Assembly: GCA_964420325.1 (NCBI GenBank)
Contig: CAYQSU010000002.1
Coordinates: 42,829-106,828 of the forward strand
DNA length: 64,000 nt
DNA from: CAYQSU01 sp964420325
GTDB lineage: Bacteria > Pseudomonadota > Alphaproteobacteria > Rhodospirillales > Defluviicoccaceae
Direction: 5' to 3'
Position 1 is the stretch's first letter. Every line of letters starts with the position of its first letter. This document shows, piece after piece, positions 18,237-27,896 of this stretch. The notes under the pieces were generated by a model. That model saw only the letters and a program-made list of their open reading frames with translations, had not been told where the DNA came from and did not search any database. The position numbers and the translations under genes were made by a program.

Positions 18237-18926
18237 GTGCCGCTGATCGGCATCGTCACCGGGCTTGCGGACGAAGCCGACGGCCTCGGGTTGCGGGATG
18301 CCGCGGGCGCGGCCAGGGTTCTTTGCGCCGGCGCCGACAGCCGTCGGGCGGAGCAGGCGGCCCGACGGCTGCTGGCCGACGGCTGTGCAGCGCTCATCAG
18401 CTTCGGCGTCGCCGGCGGTCTCGACCCCGCTCTCGAACCGGGAACGGTGATCGTCGCACCTTCGGTGATAGCACCCGACGGCGCTCGTTTCGCCCTCGAT
18501 GGCGACTGGCGTGATCGACTGATCGCGGACCTCTCCGGCGTCGTAGCCGTCGCGGCGCGGGACGTCGCCGGTCGTGACCGGCCCGTCGTCGGTGTGGCGG
18601 AGAAGCGGGCGCTCCACGTCACCACCGGCGCCGGCGCCGTCGACATGGAAAGCCACGCCGTCGCACGCAGCGCGGCCGCAGCCGGGGCACGATGCCTTGT
18701 GCTGCGCGCGGTCGCCGATCCGTCCTGGCGGTCGCTTCCGGCTTGGCTTCCGTCGGCGGTCGGCGAGGACGGCCGGACGCGGCCGGGCAGGGTGGTCATC
18801 GGACTTGCCCGCCGACCCTGGTCGCTCGCCGCCGTCGTCCGCGCGGGAGGCGACTACCGGCAAGCGCTCGCGGCCTTAAGCCGCGTCGCTTTGCACGCGG
18901 GCCCGCTGTTCCAGTTCGACGCTTAG
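18237..18926 (+). CDS. hpnG: Adenosylhopane nucleosidase HpnG
   Basis: Nucleoside-phosphorylase-fold enzyme that removes adenine from adenosylhopane to give ribosylhopane, the next intermediate toward extended hopanoids. Recognisable segments are LISFGVAGGLDPALEPGTVIV near residues 58-78 and GAGAVDMESHAVARSAA near 128-144, the latter holding the Glu that contacts the nucleoside. The start is a GTG immediately after the shc stop. The 3' end overlaps the convergent hpnH gene by 51 bp, so the last 16 codons are read on both strands. Confidence 0.93.
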   Translation: MPLIGIVTGLADEADGLGLRDAAGAARVLCAGADSRRAEQAARRLLADGCAALISFGVAGGLDPALEPGTVIVAPSVIAPDGARFALDGDWRDRLIADLSGVVAVAARDVAGRDRPVVGVAEKRALHVTTGAGAVDMESHAVARSAAAAGARCLVLRAVADPSWRSLPAWLPSAVGEDGRTRPGRVVIGLARRPWSLAAVVRAGGDYRQALAALSRVALHAGPLFQFDA

Positions 18927-20015
18927 CCGGCTAACGAGCCCGTCGAAGACGAACTCGGCGGGCCGCTGGTGCTCAAGGGAGATCTCCGGAGCGAAGGGGC
19001 CGTCGGTGCGCGGGCCCCGGAGTGCCACCTTGAGCGCCTTCAACGGGTGAGTGACGGTGTCGGTGACCGCGGTCGGCTCGAAGCCGCAATGGACCATGCA
19101 GTCGGCGCACTTCTCGTAGTTGCCGGTGCCGTAGCGGTGCCACTCCGTCTCCTCCATCAACTCCCGGAAGCTCGCCGCATAGCCCTCTGCCAGGAGATAG
19201 CACGGCCGCTGCCAGCCGAAGATGTTGCGTGTGGGATTGCCCCAGGGCGTGCAGCGGTAATTCTGGTTGCCGGCGAGGAAGTCGAGGAACAGCGACGACT
19301 GGCTGAACCGCCACTTGTTCCGGCCGCGCCGCTTGAAGATCTCGCGGAACAGCTGCTTGGTCTTGGCCCGGTTAAGGAAGTGCTCCTGGTCGGGCGCGCG
19401 CTCGTAGGCGTAGCCGGGGGAGACGGTGATTCCCTCGACATCCAGCTCGCGGGTGCAGAAATCGAAAAACACCGCAACCTCGTCCGCGGCCATCTGGTCG
19501 AACAGCGTGCAGTTGACGTTCACGCGGAAGCCGAGCGAGCGGGCCTTCCGGATCGCCGCCACGGCGCGCCTGAACGTGCCGGGCTGGTTGACGGCCCGGT
19601 CATGGTGCTCCTCGAGGCCGTCGAGATGCACCGAGAAGGTGAGATAGGGGCTCGGTTGGAAGAGATGCAGCCTCTTCTCGAGGAGAAGCCCGTTCGTGCA
19701 CAGATAGACGAACTTCTTGCGGGCGACGATGCCCTCGACGATATCGCCGATCTCCTTGTGCAGGAGCGGCTCGCCGCCGGGGATCGACACCACCGGTGCG
19801 CCGCACTCGTCGACCGCGCTCAGGCATTCGGCGACGGTGAGCCGCCTGTTGAGGATCGGCTCGTCGTAGTCGATCTTGCCGCAGCCGGGACAGGCGAGGT
19901 TGCAGCGGAACAGCGGCTCCAACATCAGGACGAGAGGATAGCGATCCACGCCCCTCAGCTTCTTGCCGAGAATGTAGGCGCCGACGCGCACCTGTTGAAT
20001 CAGAGGGATTCCCAC
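18876..20015 (-). CDS. hpnH: Adenosyl-hopene transferase HpnH (radical SAM)
   Basis: Radical SAM enzyme that attaches the 5'-deoxyadenosyl group to hopene to make adenosylhopane, the first step to C35 hopanoids. The cluster-binding cysteines are at residues 38, 42 and 45 (CNLACPGC), followed by the SAM-binding SIPGGEPLLH near residue 77. HpnH-specific C-terminal cysteines occur in EKCADCMVHCGFEPTA. The start is a GTG with AAAGG 9 nt upstream on its strand. It lies 21 bp after ispH in the same operon and is convergent with hpnG, the enzyme acting next in the pathway. Confidence 0.96.
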   Translation of the reverse strand: MGIPLIQQVRVGAYILGKKLRGVDRYPLVLMLEPLFRCNLACPGCGKIDYDEPILNRRLTVAECLSAVDECGAPVVSIPGGEPLLHKEIGDIVEGIVARKKFVYLCTNGLLLEKRLHLFQPSPYLTFSVHLDGLEEHHDRAVNQPGTFRRAVAAIRKARSLGFRVNVNCTLFDQMAADEVAVFFDFCTRELDVEGITVSPGYAYERAPDQEHFLNRAKTKQLFREIFKRRGRNKWRFSQSSLFLDFLAGNQNYRCTPWGNPTRNIFGWQRPCYLLAEGYAASFRELMEETEWHRYGTGNYEKCADCMVHCGFEPTAVTDTVTHPLKALKVALRGPRTDGPFAPEISLEHQRPAEFVFDGLVSRLSVELEQRARVQSDAA

Positions 20016-20036
20016 GGAACAAACCTTTCGCTGAAC

Positions 20037-20990
20037 CTACGATGCCTCGGCATGGTCGAGGAGCTGACGGGGGAGCTTGAACTGCATGTGCTCGTCGACG
20101 CCCCGGATCTCCTCGACCCTAACCTCGCCGAAGTCGGCAAGACGGTCGATGAGGCCCTGAACCAGCGCCTCGGGCGCCGAGGCGCCGGCAGTGACGCCGA
20201 CGGCGCCGACATTCTCGAGCCACGCGGGGTCGAGCGCGGTCGCATCGTCGACAAGATAGCTGGGGACGCCGAGCTGCTCCCCGATTTCCCGCAGGCGGTT
20301 CGAATTCGAGCTGTTGCGTGCGCCGACGACGAGGAGCAGGTCGACCTGCTCGGAGACATGGCGCACCGCTTGCTGGCGGTTCTGCGTCGCGTAGCAGATG
20401 TCCCGGACGTCGGGACCGACGATCGTTGGAAACCGGGCGCGCAAAGCCGCAATCACATCCCTGGTGTCGTCGACACTGAGCGTTGTCTGGGTGACGTAGG
20501 CGAGGCGTTCCGGGTTTTCCACCCGGAGCCCTGCCACGTCGGCGACGGTCGAGACGAGATGCACGCCGCCGGGTATGCGGCCGCGAGTGCCTTCCACCTC
20601 CGGATGACCGGCGTGGCCGATGAGGATCACCTGGCGATCGCGGCGCGCGTGGTTGCGACCCTCCTTGTGGACCTTGGACACGAGGGGGCAGGTGGCGTCG
20701 ATGACCGGGAGCTTGCGGTCCTCGGCCTCGCGCTCTACGGCCTCGGAGACGCCGTGGGCGCTGAACACGGTCACGGCGCCGTCGGGGATCTCCTCCAGTT
20801 CCTCGACGAACACCGCGCCCTTGGCGCGCAGCGACTCGACGACATGCTTGTTGTGGACGATCTCGTGTCGGACGTAGACGGGCGGGCCGTAGCGCTCGAG
20901 CGCCCGCTCGACGATCTCGATCGCGCGTTCGACTCCTGCGCAAAAGCCCCGCGGCTTGGCGAGCACGACACGAAGAGTGCGCTGGCCCAT
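20037..20990 (-). CDS. ispH: 4-hydroxy-3-methylbut-2-enyl diphosphate reductase
   Basis: Last enzyme of the MEP pathway, making isopentenyl and dimethylallyl diphosphate, and so feeding the farnesyl diphosphate used by HpnD. The three Fe-S cysteines are in PRGFCAGVERAIE (residue 17), DATCPLVSKVHKE and DICYATQNRQ; SNSNRLRE and SAPEALV complete the active site. The 317-residue product starts at the ATG preceding LRVVLAKPRGFC; a longer frame upstream has no family similarity. The 259-bp gap to divergent hpnA includes an AT-rich stretch around 21070-21095 and probably holds both promoters, though I cannot assign boxes with confidence. Confidence 0.97.
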   Translation of the reverse strand: MGQRTLRVVLAKPRGFCAGVERAIEIVERALERYGPPVYVRHEIVHNKHVVESLRAKGAVFVEELEEIPDGAVTVFSAHGVSEAVEREAEDRKLPVIDATCPLVSKVHKEGRNHARRDRQVILIGHAGHPEVEGTRGRIPGGVHLVSTVADVAGLRVENPERLAYVTQTTLSVDDTRDVIAALRARFPTIVGPDVRDICYATQNRQQAVRHVSEQVDLLLVVGARNSSNSNRLREIGEQLGVPSYLVDDATALDPAWLENVGAVGVTAGASAPEALVQGLIDRLADFGEVRVEEIRGVDEHMQFKLPRQLLDHAEAS

Positions 20991-21249
20991 GGTCTCGCTC
21001 TTCCCGTTCGACACGGCGCGGGCGGCCGGCCGTCGCCACCATAGGGGGCTTTTCGTCGTCGTGAAAGAGAAGAGTAACCCTTTAAATTCTTGGGGATTCC
21101 GACCCGGCAGCCGGTCTCTCAACGGCGATCGGAGAGCCATCCTCGGCACACCCTGACGGAACCGCGGGCTTTTGCCGCGACGTGCGGTGTGGTATTCGAC
21201 CTCTCCCGCCCGAATCTCGTGGAGACGAGAGAGCGACCGCTCGCCACCG

Positions 21250-22326
21250 ATGACCGTTCTTGTCACAGGAGCAACCGGCTTCGTCGGCGCGGCCGTTGCG
21301 CGCCACCTCTGCCGGGCCGGCCGTCGCGTCCGGGTCCTCGTGCGGGCGTCTTCGCGGCGCACCAATCTAGAGGGACTGGAGGTGGAAACAGTCACCGGCG
21401 ACCTCGCCGATCCGACCTCCCTCGCCGAAGCCGTCGCCGGCTGCGACGCCCTGTTCCACGTCGCCGCCGACTATCGGCTCTGGGTGCCCGATGCCGAAGC
21501 CATGTTCGCGGTCAACGTCGAGGGGACGAGACGGCTGATGCTGGCGGCGCTCGACGCCGGCATGAAGCGGATCGTCTACACCAGCAGCGTCGCCACGCTC
21601 GGCCTCCGCCCGGATGGCGAGGCCGACGAAACCACCCCGGTCGGCTACCAGGACATGATCGGGCCTTACAAGCAGTCCAAATACCTCGCCGAGGCCGAGG
21701 TGCGGCGCTTGGTTCACGAGCGGGACCTGCCCGCCGTCATCGTTAATCCATCGACTCCGGTCGGCGCGGGCGACGTGCGGCCGACACCGACCGGGCGCAT
21801 GATCATCGAGGCGGCGCGCGGGCGCATGCCGGTCTACGTCGATACCGGACTCAACATCGTCCACGTCGACGACGTCGCCCAAGGGCACCTCCTCGCCTTC
21901 GACAAGGGCAGGACCGGCGAGCGCTACATCCTGGGCGGCGACAACCTCGGCCTGGGCGAGATCCTCGCCATCATCGCCGGGTTCACCGAGCGCAGGCCGC
22001 CACGCACGAAAATCACGCCGTCGGCGGTGATGCCGGTGGCGATCCTCTCCGAGATCTGGTGCCGCCTCGTCGGCGGCGAGCCGTTCGCGACGGTCGACGG
22101 CATCCGCATGGCGCGCAAGCGCATGTTCTTCACCAGCGCGAAGGCGCGGACGGAGCTCGGCTACGCGTCCCGGCCGGCGGCGGCGGCCCTCGGCGATGCC
22201 GTCGCCTGGTTCCGCAGCCACGGCTATCTGGCGAGAGGCGGGGAGAAGCACCAGGCCGACCCGCAGCCGGAGGGCCGGGGAGTGTCGGCCGGCCGACGGG
22301 CGCGTACCCGCGCGGCGCCCGATTAG
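21250..22326 (+). CDS. hpnA: Hopanoid-associated sugar epimerase HpnA
   Basis: Extended short-chain dehydrogenase of the HpnA family, thought to act on a sugar nucleotide in hopanoid side-chain decoration. The NAD(P)-binding motif is at residues 7-13 (GATGFVG) and the catalytic YxxxK near 140-144 (YKQSK). The VNVEGTRRLMLAAL and NIVHVDDVAQGHLLA segments are family-typical. The last 30 or so residues are a charged extension beyond the usual end. The ATG start matches the Rossmann strand; in-frame codons further upstream are open but unrelated. It is divergent from ispH-hpnH. Confidence 0.93.
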   Translation: MTVLVTGATGFVGAAVARHLCRAGRRVRVLVRASSRRTNLEGLEVETVTGDLADPTSLAEAVAGCDALFHVAADYRLWVPDAEAMFAVNVEGTRRLMLAALDAGMKRIVYTSSVATLGLRPDGEADETTPVGYQDMIGPYKQSKYLAEAEVRRLVHERDLPAVIVNPSTPVGAGDVRPTPTGRMIIEAARGRMPVYVDTGLNIVHVDDVAQGHLLAFDKGRTGERYILGGDNLGLGEILAIIAGFTERRPPRTKITPSAVMPVAILSEIWCRLVGGEPFATVDGIRMARKRMFFTSAKARTELGYASRPAAAALGDAVAWFRSHGYLARGGEKHQADPQPEGRGVSAGRRARTRAAPD

Positions 22327-22431
22327 CGCCTTGCGTGCGGGTGCCGGTGGAAGCGTCGTCATCGGCGGTCTGTTCGGGATCCTCGTGAACGATCGATGAC
22401 CTTGAGCGGCGCAAGCCACAGGGAGGCGACA

Positions 22432-23430
22432 ATGTCGGCAAGCGAGGGCGGTGGCGACAAGTGCTGGATCGGCTTCGATCTCGGAGGCACCAAGATGCTG
22501 GCCGTGGTGTTCGATCCCGCGTTCAAGGCGCTCGCGCGCGTGCGGAAGAGGAGCAGGACGCAGAAGGGCTCCCGTGGCGGCGTCGAGCGGATCGTCGGCC
22601 TCATCGAGGATGCCTTGAGCGAAGCCCGGATCGCTCCGTCCGACCTCGGCGGCATCGGCATCGGCTGCCCGGGACCTCTCGATCTCGACGCCGGCGTGGT
22701 CCTCGAGATGCCGAACCTCGGCTGGAAGAACGCGGCGCTGAAGACGGAGCTGGAGAAGGTCTTTCCGTGCGGCGTGGTCGTCGTCAACGATGCCGATGCC
22801 GGTCTCTACGGCGAATACCGGCTGGGCGCGGCGCGCGACGTGAGGTGCGCGGTCGGCGTGTTCGCCGGTACCGGCATCGGCGGTGCCGCCGTGAACCAGG
22901 GCGAGATCATCCGTGGTCGCTCTGGCTCCTGCATGGAGATCGGGCACCTGCCGGTGATGCGGGACGGCCCGCTTTGCGGATGCGGGCGGCGCGGCTGTCT
23001 CGAGGCGGTGGCAGGGCGGCTCGCCGTCTCCGCCGCCGCTGCTTCTGCGGCCTTTCGCGGTGAGGCACCCCATCTTCTCCGCCTCGCCGGCACCGATGTG
23101 CAGGCCATCCGAAGCCGGGCTCTCGCCGAGGCGATCGCCGCCGGCGACACGGTCGTCGAGGCGATCGTTCGCGAAGCGGCCCGCAGCGTCGGCTGGGCGA
23201 TGGCCGGCGTGGTCAATCTTCTCGCTCCCGACATCGTCGTGCTCGGCGGCGGCATGGTCGAGAACATGCCCGAGCTGTGGAAGGAGGAGGCGGAGTCCCA
23301 GATCAGGGCGCGCGTCATGCCGTCGTTCGAGGGCACGTTCGAGGTGGCGGTCGCCGCTCTCGCCGGTGATGCCGCCGTCATCGGAGCCGCGGCCTGGGCG
23401 AGGAAGACCCTCCTGGCCGGCGTTCATTGA
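22432..23430 (+). CDS. ROK-family sugar kinase, glucokinase-like
   Basis: ATP-dependent sugar kinase of the ROK family. Evidence: phosphate-1 motif IGFDLGGTKM near residues 13-22, GIGIGCPGPLD near 77, the VVNDADAG catalytic Asp near 120, GTGIGGAAVNQGEI near 145, the EIGHLPV motif and the zinc-binding CGCGRRGCLE near 182-191. The substrate (glucose, mannose or N-acetyl sugar) cannot be decided from sequence alone. The start is the ATG with GGGAGG 5 nt upstream; an earlier ATG at 22396 lacks this. Its 105-bp distance from hpnA suggests possible cotranscription. It is convergent with hpnN. Confidence 0.88.
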   Translation: MSASEGGGDKCWIGFDLGGTKMLAVVFDPAFKALARVRKRSRTQKGSRGGVERIVGLIEDALSEARIAPSDLGGIGIGCPGPLDLDAGVVLEMPNLGWKNAALKTELEKVFPCGVVVVNDADAGLYGEYRLGAARDVRCAVGVFAGTGIGGAAVNQGEIIRGRSGSCMEIGHLPVMRDGPLCGCGRRGCLEAVAGRLAVSAAAASAAFRGEAPHLLRLAGTDVQAIRSRALAEAIAAGDTVVEAIVREAARSVGWAMAGVVNLLAPDIVVLGGGMVENMPELWKEEAESQIRARVMPSFEGTFEVAVAALAGDAAVIGAAAWARKTLLAGVH

Positions 23431-23479
23431 TGGGGCGCCCGGGCCTTGGTCTCCGGGAGCTGCTCTTCCGCGGCCGGCG

Positions 23480-26101
23480 TCAGCCGTTTCGGCCTGCGAT
23501 GGCCATCAGCGCCGGCAGCACGATCAGGGTGCAGACGAGGGTGAGCACGATGGCTACGGTCAGAAGGATGCCCATTCCCGCCGTGCCGGGGTGATGCGAC
23601 AGCGCCAGGCTGCCGAACGAGGCGATGGTGGTCAGCGAGGTGTAGAGCACGGCTCTCGGCGTGCTCGTCGTCATCGCCTTGGCGTCTCCGCCCTCCTTTC
23701 CCTCGCGGATGACGAGGTGGAGGCTGCCGGCGACGCCAAGACCGAACAAGAGCGGAAGCACGATGACGTTGGCGAAATTGAAGGGGATGCCGATCAGCAG
23801 CGAGGCCGCCACCGTCAGCAGCGCAGCCAGCATCAGCGGCGCGAAGACGATGAGGACATCTCGCGGTCTTTTCAGCAGCACCAGCAACAGGAGGGCGATC
23901 GCGACCACGGCCACGGCGGCAGCCTCGATGAGCGCCCGTACCACCGCCTGTCCGGCCGCATGGACGACCACCGGCGTTCCGGTCGCCTCGGGGACGACGG
24001 TCTGGACCGTCTCGACGAACCGTGCCAGCGCGGCGTCGTCCCCGTGCACGTGCTCCCGGGGATAGATCTCGAGCCGGGCGCGACCGTCGGCGGCGATCCA
24101 GCGGGCGGTGAGCTCCTCGGGGAGGCTCGCGAGCGTAACCGGCTCCGCCGTGAGCGACAGGCGCAGGGACTCGAGCTCGCCGGGCAAGCCCGAGAGCAGC
24201 CGGACCGCGAGATCCCGCAGGGCCTCGGGCACCTGGATCCTCTGTCTCATCACGGAGGCGAGCGCCACCCGCAGCCTTTCCGCCGCCGCGGCCGTCTCCC
24301 CTCCGGAGGCGGCAAGCCGCCGCAGGCTGTCCTGCAGGCGGCGGAAGGCGCGAACGGTCTCGGCCTCCGTCGGCGGCGGCTGCCGAGGTGCGGTCAGCGA
24401 CGGCTCGAGGACCAGCGCCAGCGACGCGATGATGTCGAGCTTCTCCTCCTGATCGTCCGGGACGAAGCTTGCGAGCGTCCGCACGCTGTGGACGACATCC
24501 AGATCGTCGATCCTTCGAGAAAAGGATTCGGCATCGTGCAGGTCCCTGGCGAGGACGGTGATGGCATAGGCGGTCGTGGGATCCTCGGTCATCACGGCGA
24601 GCAGCGTCGAGACCGACTCGCTGTCCCGGTCCTTGAGGTTGATCGGATCGAAATCGAACCGCGCCATCGGCGCCGCTGCCAGTGCCAGAAGCCCCAGCGC
24701 CAGAGACGACCAGAGGATCGAGCGGCGATGATCGCGAACCCAGGCGGCAAACGCCGCCTGGCGGGAGATCTCCCAGGGCACCTCTCTGCGAAGCCTGGGC
24801 CTGAGCACGGTCATCACCGCCGGAAGCACCGTGAAGGTGACGACGAGGGCGATCACCATGCCGGCTCCGGCGATCAGGCCGAGCTCTGCGAGACCGACGT
24901 AATCGGTCGGCAGGAAGGAGAAGAAGCCGATGGCAGCTGCGATCGCGCTCAGGGTCAGCGCCCCGGCGACGCTGCGCACCGACGACCGCAGCGCCGCGGC
25001 GTGGCCGTCGAGGAACTCCCGGGTCTCCCGATAGCGAAGCACGTAATGGATGCTGAAGTCGGCACCGAGGCCTATGAACAGGACGGCGAACGCCAGCGAG
25101 ATCAGATTCAGCGCGCCGATCGCCGCAACCGCGAAGGCGGCCGTCCAGATCAACCCGACGATGAGCGTGATCAGCGACGCCAGGAGCAGACGGGGGGACC
25201 GATAGCACAAGAGGAGCAAGGTGATGACGAGGACGAGCGACACCGTGCCGGCGGCACCGATGCCGATGGTCACGCTCTGAAGCTCGTCGTCATTGAGGGC
25301 GATGGTGCCGGTCAGACGGACGCGGACGCCATCGCCGGCGTCGGGCGCGATCGCCGCGCCCAACGAGCGAAGGGCGGATATCGCGGCTCCGGCCGGACGA
25401 AAGGATCCGAAGTCCAGGACCGGCTGCACGAGGAAGACGCGGCGATAGACCGAGGCGGCCTCGTCGCCCGTCATCAGCCGCCGCCAGGATAGCCGCTGCC
25501 GCTCGCCGCGCACCTGTGCTTCGGCAACCTCCGTGATGGCGTCGAACACCGGGGTGATCGCGAATCCGGCGCCGTCCTTGTCTTCGAGTGCATGATCTGC
25601 TGCGAGGTCCAGCAACTCGAACAGGCCGCGAAGGCTCGGATCGCGCGACAGTGCGCCGAGAAAGGGCTGCGCCTCCGCCAGCCGGTCGCCCATCTCGTAG
25701 AGCTCCTCGGAACCGAGGAAAAGGAGGCCGTTCCGGCGGAAGAACGGGCTGCCCGCGAGGTCGTGGACGCTGCGAAAGAGGTCCGGCCGCCGGCGCAGGT
25801 GCTCGGTCAGCGCACGGGCCTTCTCGTCGGCGAGGTCGGGCGTCGGGCCTTCGACCACGACGGCGATCGTGTCGACGTCGAGGGGAAACGCCTCGTCCAG
25901 CTCCTTCTCAAGCTGCTGGAAGGGAAGATCCGGCGACAGCATGTCGGCCGTCGAGGTGTTGATGGCGAAGTTGCCCGCCACGTACGCGAGACTGAGACCG
26001 GTGAGCCCGACGCAGACCACAAGGACCGCCACGGCAAAGCGCTGAACCAGGTCTGTCCAGCGGACGAGCAGTCGGCGGGACCAGGCAAGTCGGATTATCA
26101 T
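23480..26101 (-). CDS. hpnN: Hopanoid RND transporter HpnN (MMPL family)
   Basis: Inner-membrane RND/MMPL-type transporter needed in characterised bacteria for moving hopanoids to the outer membrane. The 873 residues form a duplicated design: a membrane segment near the N-terminus, a periplasmic loop, five spans (about residues 265-430, including FAVLFIGLGADFSIHYVLRYRE), a second large loop, and five C-terminal spans with VIVLPLLFGLGVAGSLHLVIREGKEGG. The GxxADF motif in the first half is the proton-relay-type region, with the matching Asp absent in the second repeat. It is convergent with the ROK kinase and adjacent to a LysR regulator. Confidence 0.93.
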   Translation of the reverse strand: MIIRLAWSRRLLVRWTDLVQRFAVAVLVVCVGLTGLSLAYVAGNFAINTSTADMLSPDLPFQQLEKELDEAFPLDVDTIAVVVEGPTPDLADEKARALTEHLRRRPDLFRSVHDLAGSPFFRRNGLLFLGSEELYEMGDRLAEAQPFLGALSRDPSLRGLFELLDLAADHALEDKDGAGFAITPVFDAITEVAEAQVRGERQRLSWRRLMTGDEAASVYRRVFLVQPVLDFGSFRPAGAAISALRSLGAAIAPDAGDGVRVRLTGTIALNDDELQSVTIGIGAAGTVSLVLVITLLLLCYRSPRLLLASLITLIVGLIWTAAFAVAAIGALNLISLAFAVLFIGLGADFSIHYVLRYRETREFLDGHAAALRSSVRSVAGALTLSAIAAAIGFFSFLPTDYVGLAELGLIAGAGMVIALVVTFTVLPAVMTVLRPRLRREVPWEISRQAAFAAWVRDHRRSILWSSLALGLLALAAAPMARFDFDPINLKDRDSESVSTLLAVMTEDPTTAYAITVLARDLHDAESFSRRIDDLDVVHSVRTLASFVPDDQEEKLDIIASLALVLEPSLTAPRQPPPTEAETVRAFRRLQDSLRRLAASGGETAAAAERLRVALASVMRQRIQVPEALRDLAVRLLSGLPGELESLRLSLTAEPVTLASLPEELTARWIAADGRARLEIYPREHVHGDDAALARFVETVQTVVPEATGTPVVVHAAGQAVVRALIEAAAVAVVAIALLLLVLLKRPRDVLIVFAPLMLAALLTVAASLLIGIPFNFANVIVLPLLFGLGVAGSLHLVIREGKEGGDAKAMTTSTPRAVLYTSLTTIASFGSLALSHHPGTAGMGILLTVAIVLTLVCTLIVLPALMAIAGRNG

Positions 26102-26244
26102 CGTGACGCGTTCGAGCGCGGGGTGTTGGGACGGTGTTGTTGCGGACGCATCACCGGGCGGGGCGGGCGGGACCAGGCCGCGCGGTCAAGACGTGGCGAT
26201 CACGACGTGGCCCGGACCGGTGCAGGGACGACGCCGTGCCGGCG

Positions 26245-27225
26245 TTACCGCGCCTCCTGATCCGCCATCGCCTGTTCCAGTCCGACCTCGTCCCTCCGCG
26301 CTTCGTCCAGGAGCCACTTGCGGAAAACCGCGACCGCGGGCCGGCCGTTGCCGACCTGCGGCCGGACCAAGTGATAGCCGAATTCGCAAGGCAACACGAG
26401 CTTGAAAGGACAGACGAGTCGCCCTGCGGCGAGATCGGCATCGGCCCTGGTCGGTCGGCCGAGGACCACGCCGAGGCCGTCCAGGGCGGCCCGCATGGCG
26501 TCCTCCGCGCGGCCGAAGCGGAGGCCCCGGGACCAGTCGACGTCGGTCGCGCCGGCAAGCCAGAGCCACATGCGCCAGTCCGGCGTTGGCCCGGAAACGT
26601 AGGCCGTGTCATCGTGGATGAGGGTGTGGTTTCGAAGGTCCGACGGTGTCTCGAGGGGGCCACCCTGTCGCATGAGGGCGGGGCTGCACATCGGCGTCAT
26701 GCACTCGTTGAACAGCCGCTCGGCCCTCAATCCCGCATAGTCGCCGACGCCGTATCGGATCGCCAGGTCGATGTGGTCGGCGCGGAAGTCGACGAGCGCA
26801 AGGTTGGCCGAGATCCGTACGTCGAACTCCGGATGCGCTTCGGTGAAGCGTTCGATGCGAGGAAGCAGCCACCGGCGGGCGAAGGATGGCGGAACGCTGA
26901 CGGTGAGGACCCGATTGCGCTCGACCGAACGCAGGATGGCAACGGCCTCGGCCAATCGGTCGAAGCCGTCCTGCAGCGCCGGGAGGCACGCCTGGCCGGC
27001 GTCGGTCAGCAACACAGTCCGCGTCAATCGGCGGAACAACGGAACGTGGAGATGCTGCTCGAGCAGCCGAACCTGGTGGCTGATGGCCGCCGGCGTGACG
27101 CCGAGCTCCTCCGCGGCCCTGCTGAAGCTCAGATGGCGCGCCGATGCCTCGAACGCACGCAATGCATTCAACGGGGGCAGCCTGCGCTGTCTGACACGGG
27201 AAACCGGCCGCCTGTCTCCCTTCAT
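26245..27225 (-). CDS. LysR-family regulator, GcvA-like
   Basis: The N-terminal helix-turn-helix (about residues 17-76) contains LPPLNALRAFEASARHLSF and SRAAEELGVTPAAISHQVR, the hallmark of the GcvA subgroup; a periplasmic-binding-fold effector domain follows (about 100-320). GcvA controls glycine cleavage genes in enterics, but in alphaproteobacteria this subgroup regulates many neighbours, so the target is unknown. The start is placed at the ATG nearest family similarity; the frame is open for 57 codons upstream with no recognised domain. The gene lies 143 bp from hpnN on the same strand, so control of hpnN is possible but not shown. Confidence 0.87.
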   Translation of the reverse strand: MKGDRRPVSRVRQRRLPPLNALRAFEASARHLSFSRAAEELGVTPAAISHQVRLLEQHLHVPLFRRLTRTVLLTDAGQACLPALQDGFDRLAEAVAILRSVERNRVLTVSVPPSFARRWLLPRIERFTEAHPEFDVRISANLALVDFRADHIDLAIRYGVGDYAGLRAERLFNECMTPMCSPALMRQGGPLETPSDLRNHTLIHDDTAYVSGPTPDWRMWLWLAGATDVDWSRGLRFGRAEDAMRAALDGLGVVLGRPTRADADLAAGRLVCPFKLVLPCEFGYHLVRPQVGNGRPAVAVFRKWLLDEARRDEVGLEQAMADQEAR

Positions 27226-27508
27226 GTTCAGCAGTACCGATGCCGCTGAGCGACCAAAAAACACCTCGGACAGCACGATCGACAACAGAAAGCTGGAACC
27301 ATGTGGCCGGCGCCGGTTTCCAGGCATCATCCGCGAGACGCGGATCTGATCCGCCCGAGGCACGCTTGCCCGAGGTCGGTGGCAAAAATATGTCAATAAT
27401 CTGCGGCATTACCGTTTGGCGTTGACAGCCGGCCCGGCGGTGGCGAACCCGAAGCCCGGCGCCGGGGCGGCTCAACGCGACGCAGCGGAGGGAAAGGGGG
27501 AGGGTGGC

Positions 27509-27685
27509 CTACTTGGGCTCAAAGATTTGCCGGCCCCGATACATCCCGGTGGACGGGTCGATGTGATGCGGCCGCCGCAGCTCGCCCGAGTCCTTGTCCT
27601 CGACGTAGACGGCCGCTTCAAGCTTGTGGTGGGACCGGCGCTGGCCTCGCTTCGTCGTTGTCGTCCTCTTCTTCGGTACGGCCAT
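27509..27685 (-). CDS. rpmF: 50S ribosomal protein L32
   Basis: A 58-codon gene, easily missed because of its size. The product begins MAVPKKRTTTTKRGQRRSHH and continues KLEAAVYVEDKDSGELRRPH before ending IFEPK, which is the alphaproteobacterial L32 pattern; as in many alphaproteobacteria the zinc-binding cysteines are absent. A GGGAG sits 6 nt upstream of the ATG on its strand. It is divergent from hisI and is not followed by plsX or fabH, the partners seen in enteric bacteria. Confidence 0.95.
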   Translation of the reverse strand: MAVPKKRTTTTKRGQRRSHHKLEAAVYVEDKDSGELRRPHHIDPSTGMYRGRQIFEPK

Positions 27686-27896
27686 CGGAACTCCCTTCTT
27701 CAGTCGCTTCGCGGACAGCGCCCGCGGCCCGGAACGCCGCCACTTCTATATCCGCGCTTCGGAAAAACGCCAGAGAAAACTGACCGGTTGCTTGCGGGCG
27801 CATCGACAGTATGGCATACCAGCGTCCGCTCGAGCGAGGCATGGTGGCGGTCGAACATGGTAGGAAATCGCTTTCAGGTCAATATGGAGGAAGTTC
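27686..27896. promoter_or_regulatory. Divergent rpmF/hisI control region
   Basis: This 211-bp gap separates two divergent starts and is less GC-rich than its surroundings. On the minus strand a TATAGA (complement of 27752-27757 region, reading toward rpmF) could be a -10 element; on the plus strand TTGCTT (27788-27793) and TATGGC 16 nt later could serve hisI. None is close to consensus in both boxes. GGAGGAAG directly precedes hisI. Confidence 0.35.

Noticed and set aside
26102..27508. Extra upstream exon-like extension of the LysR-type protein
   Set aside because: The frame is open for 57 more codons, but this part has no LysR similarity, so the shorter start was used.
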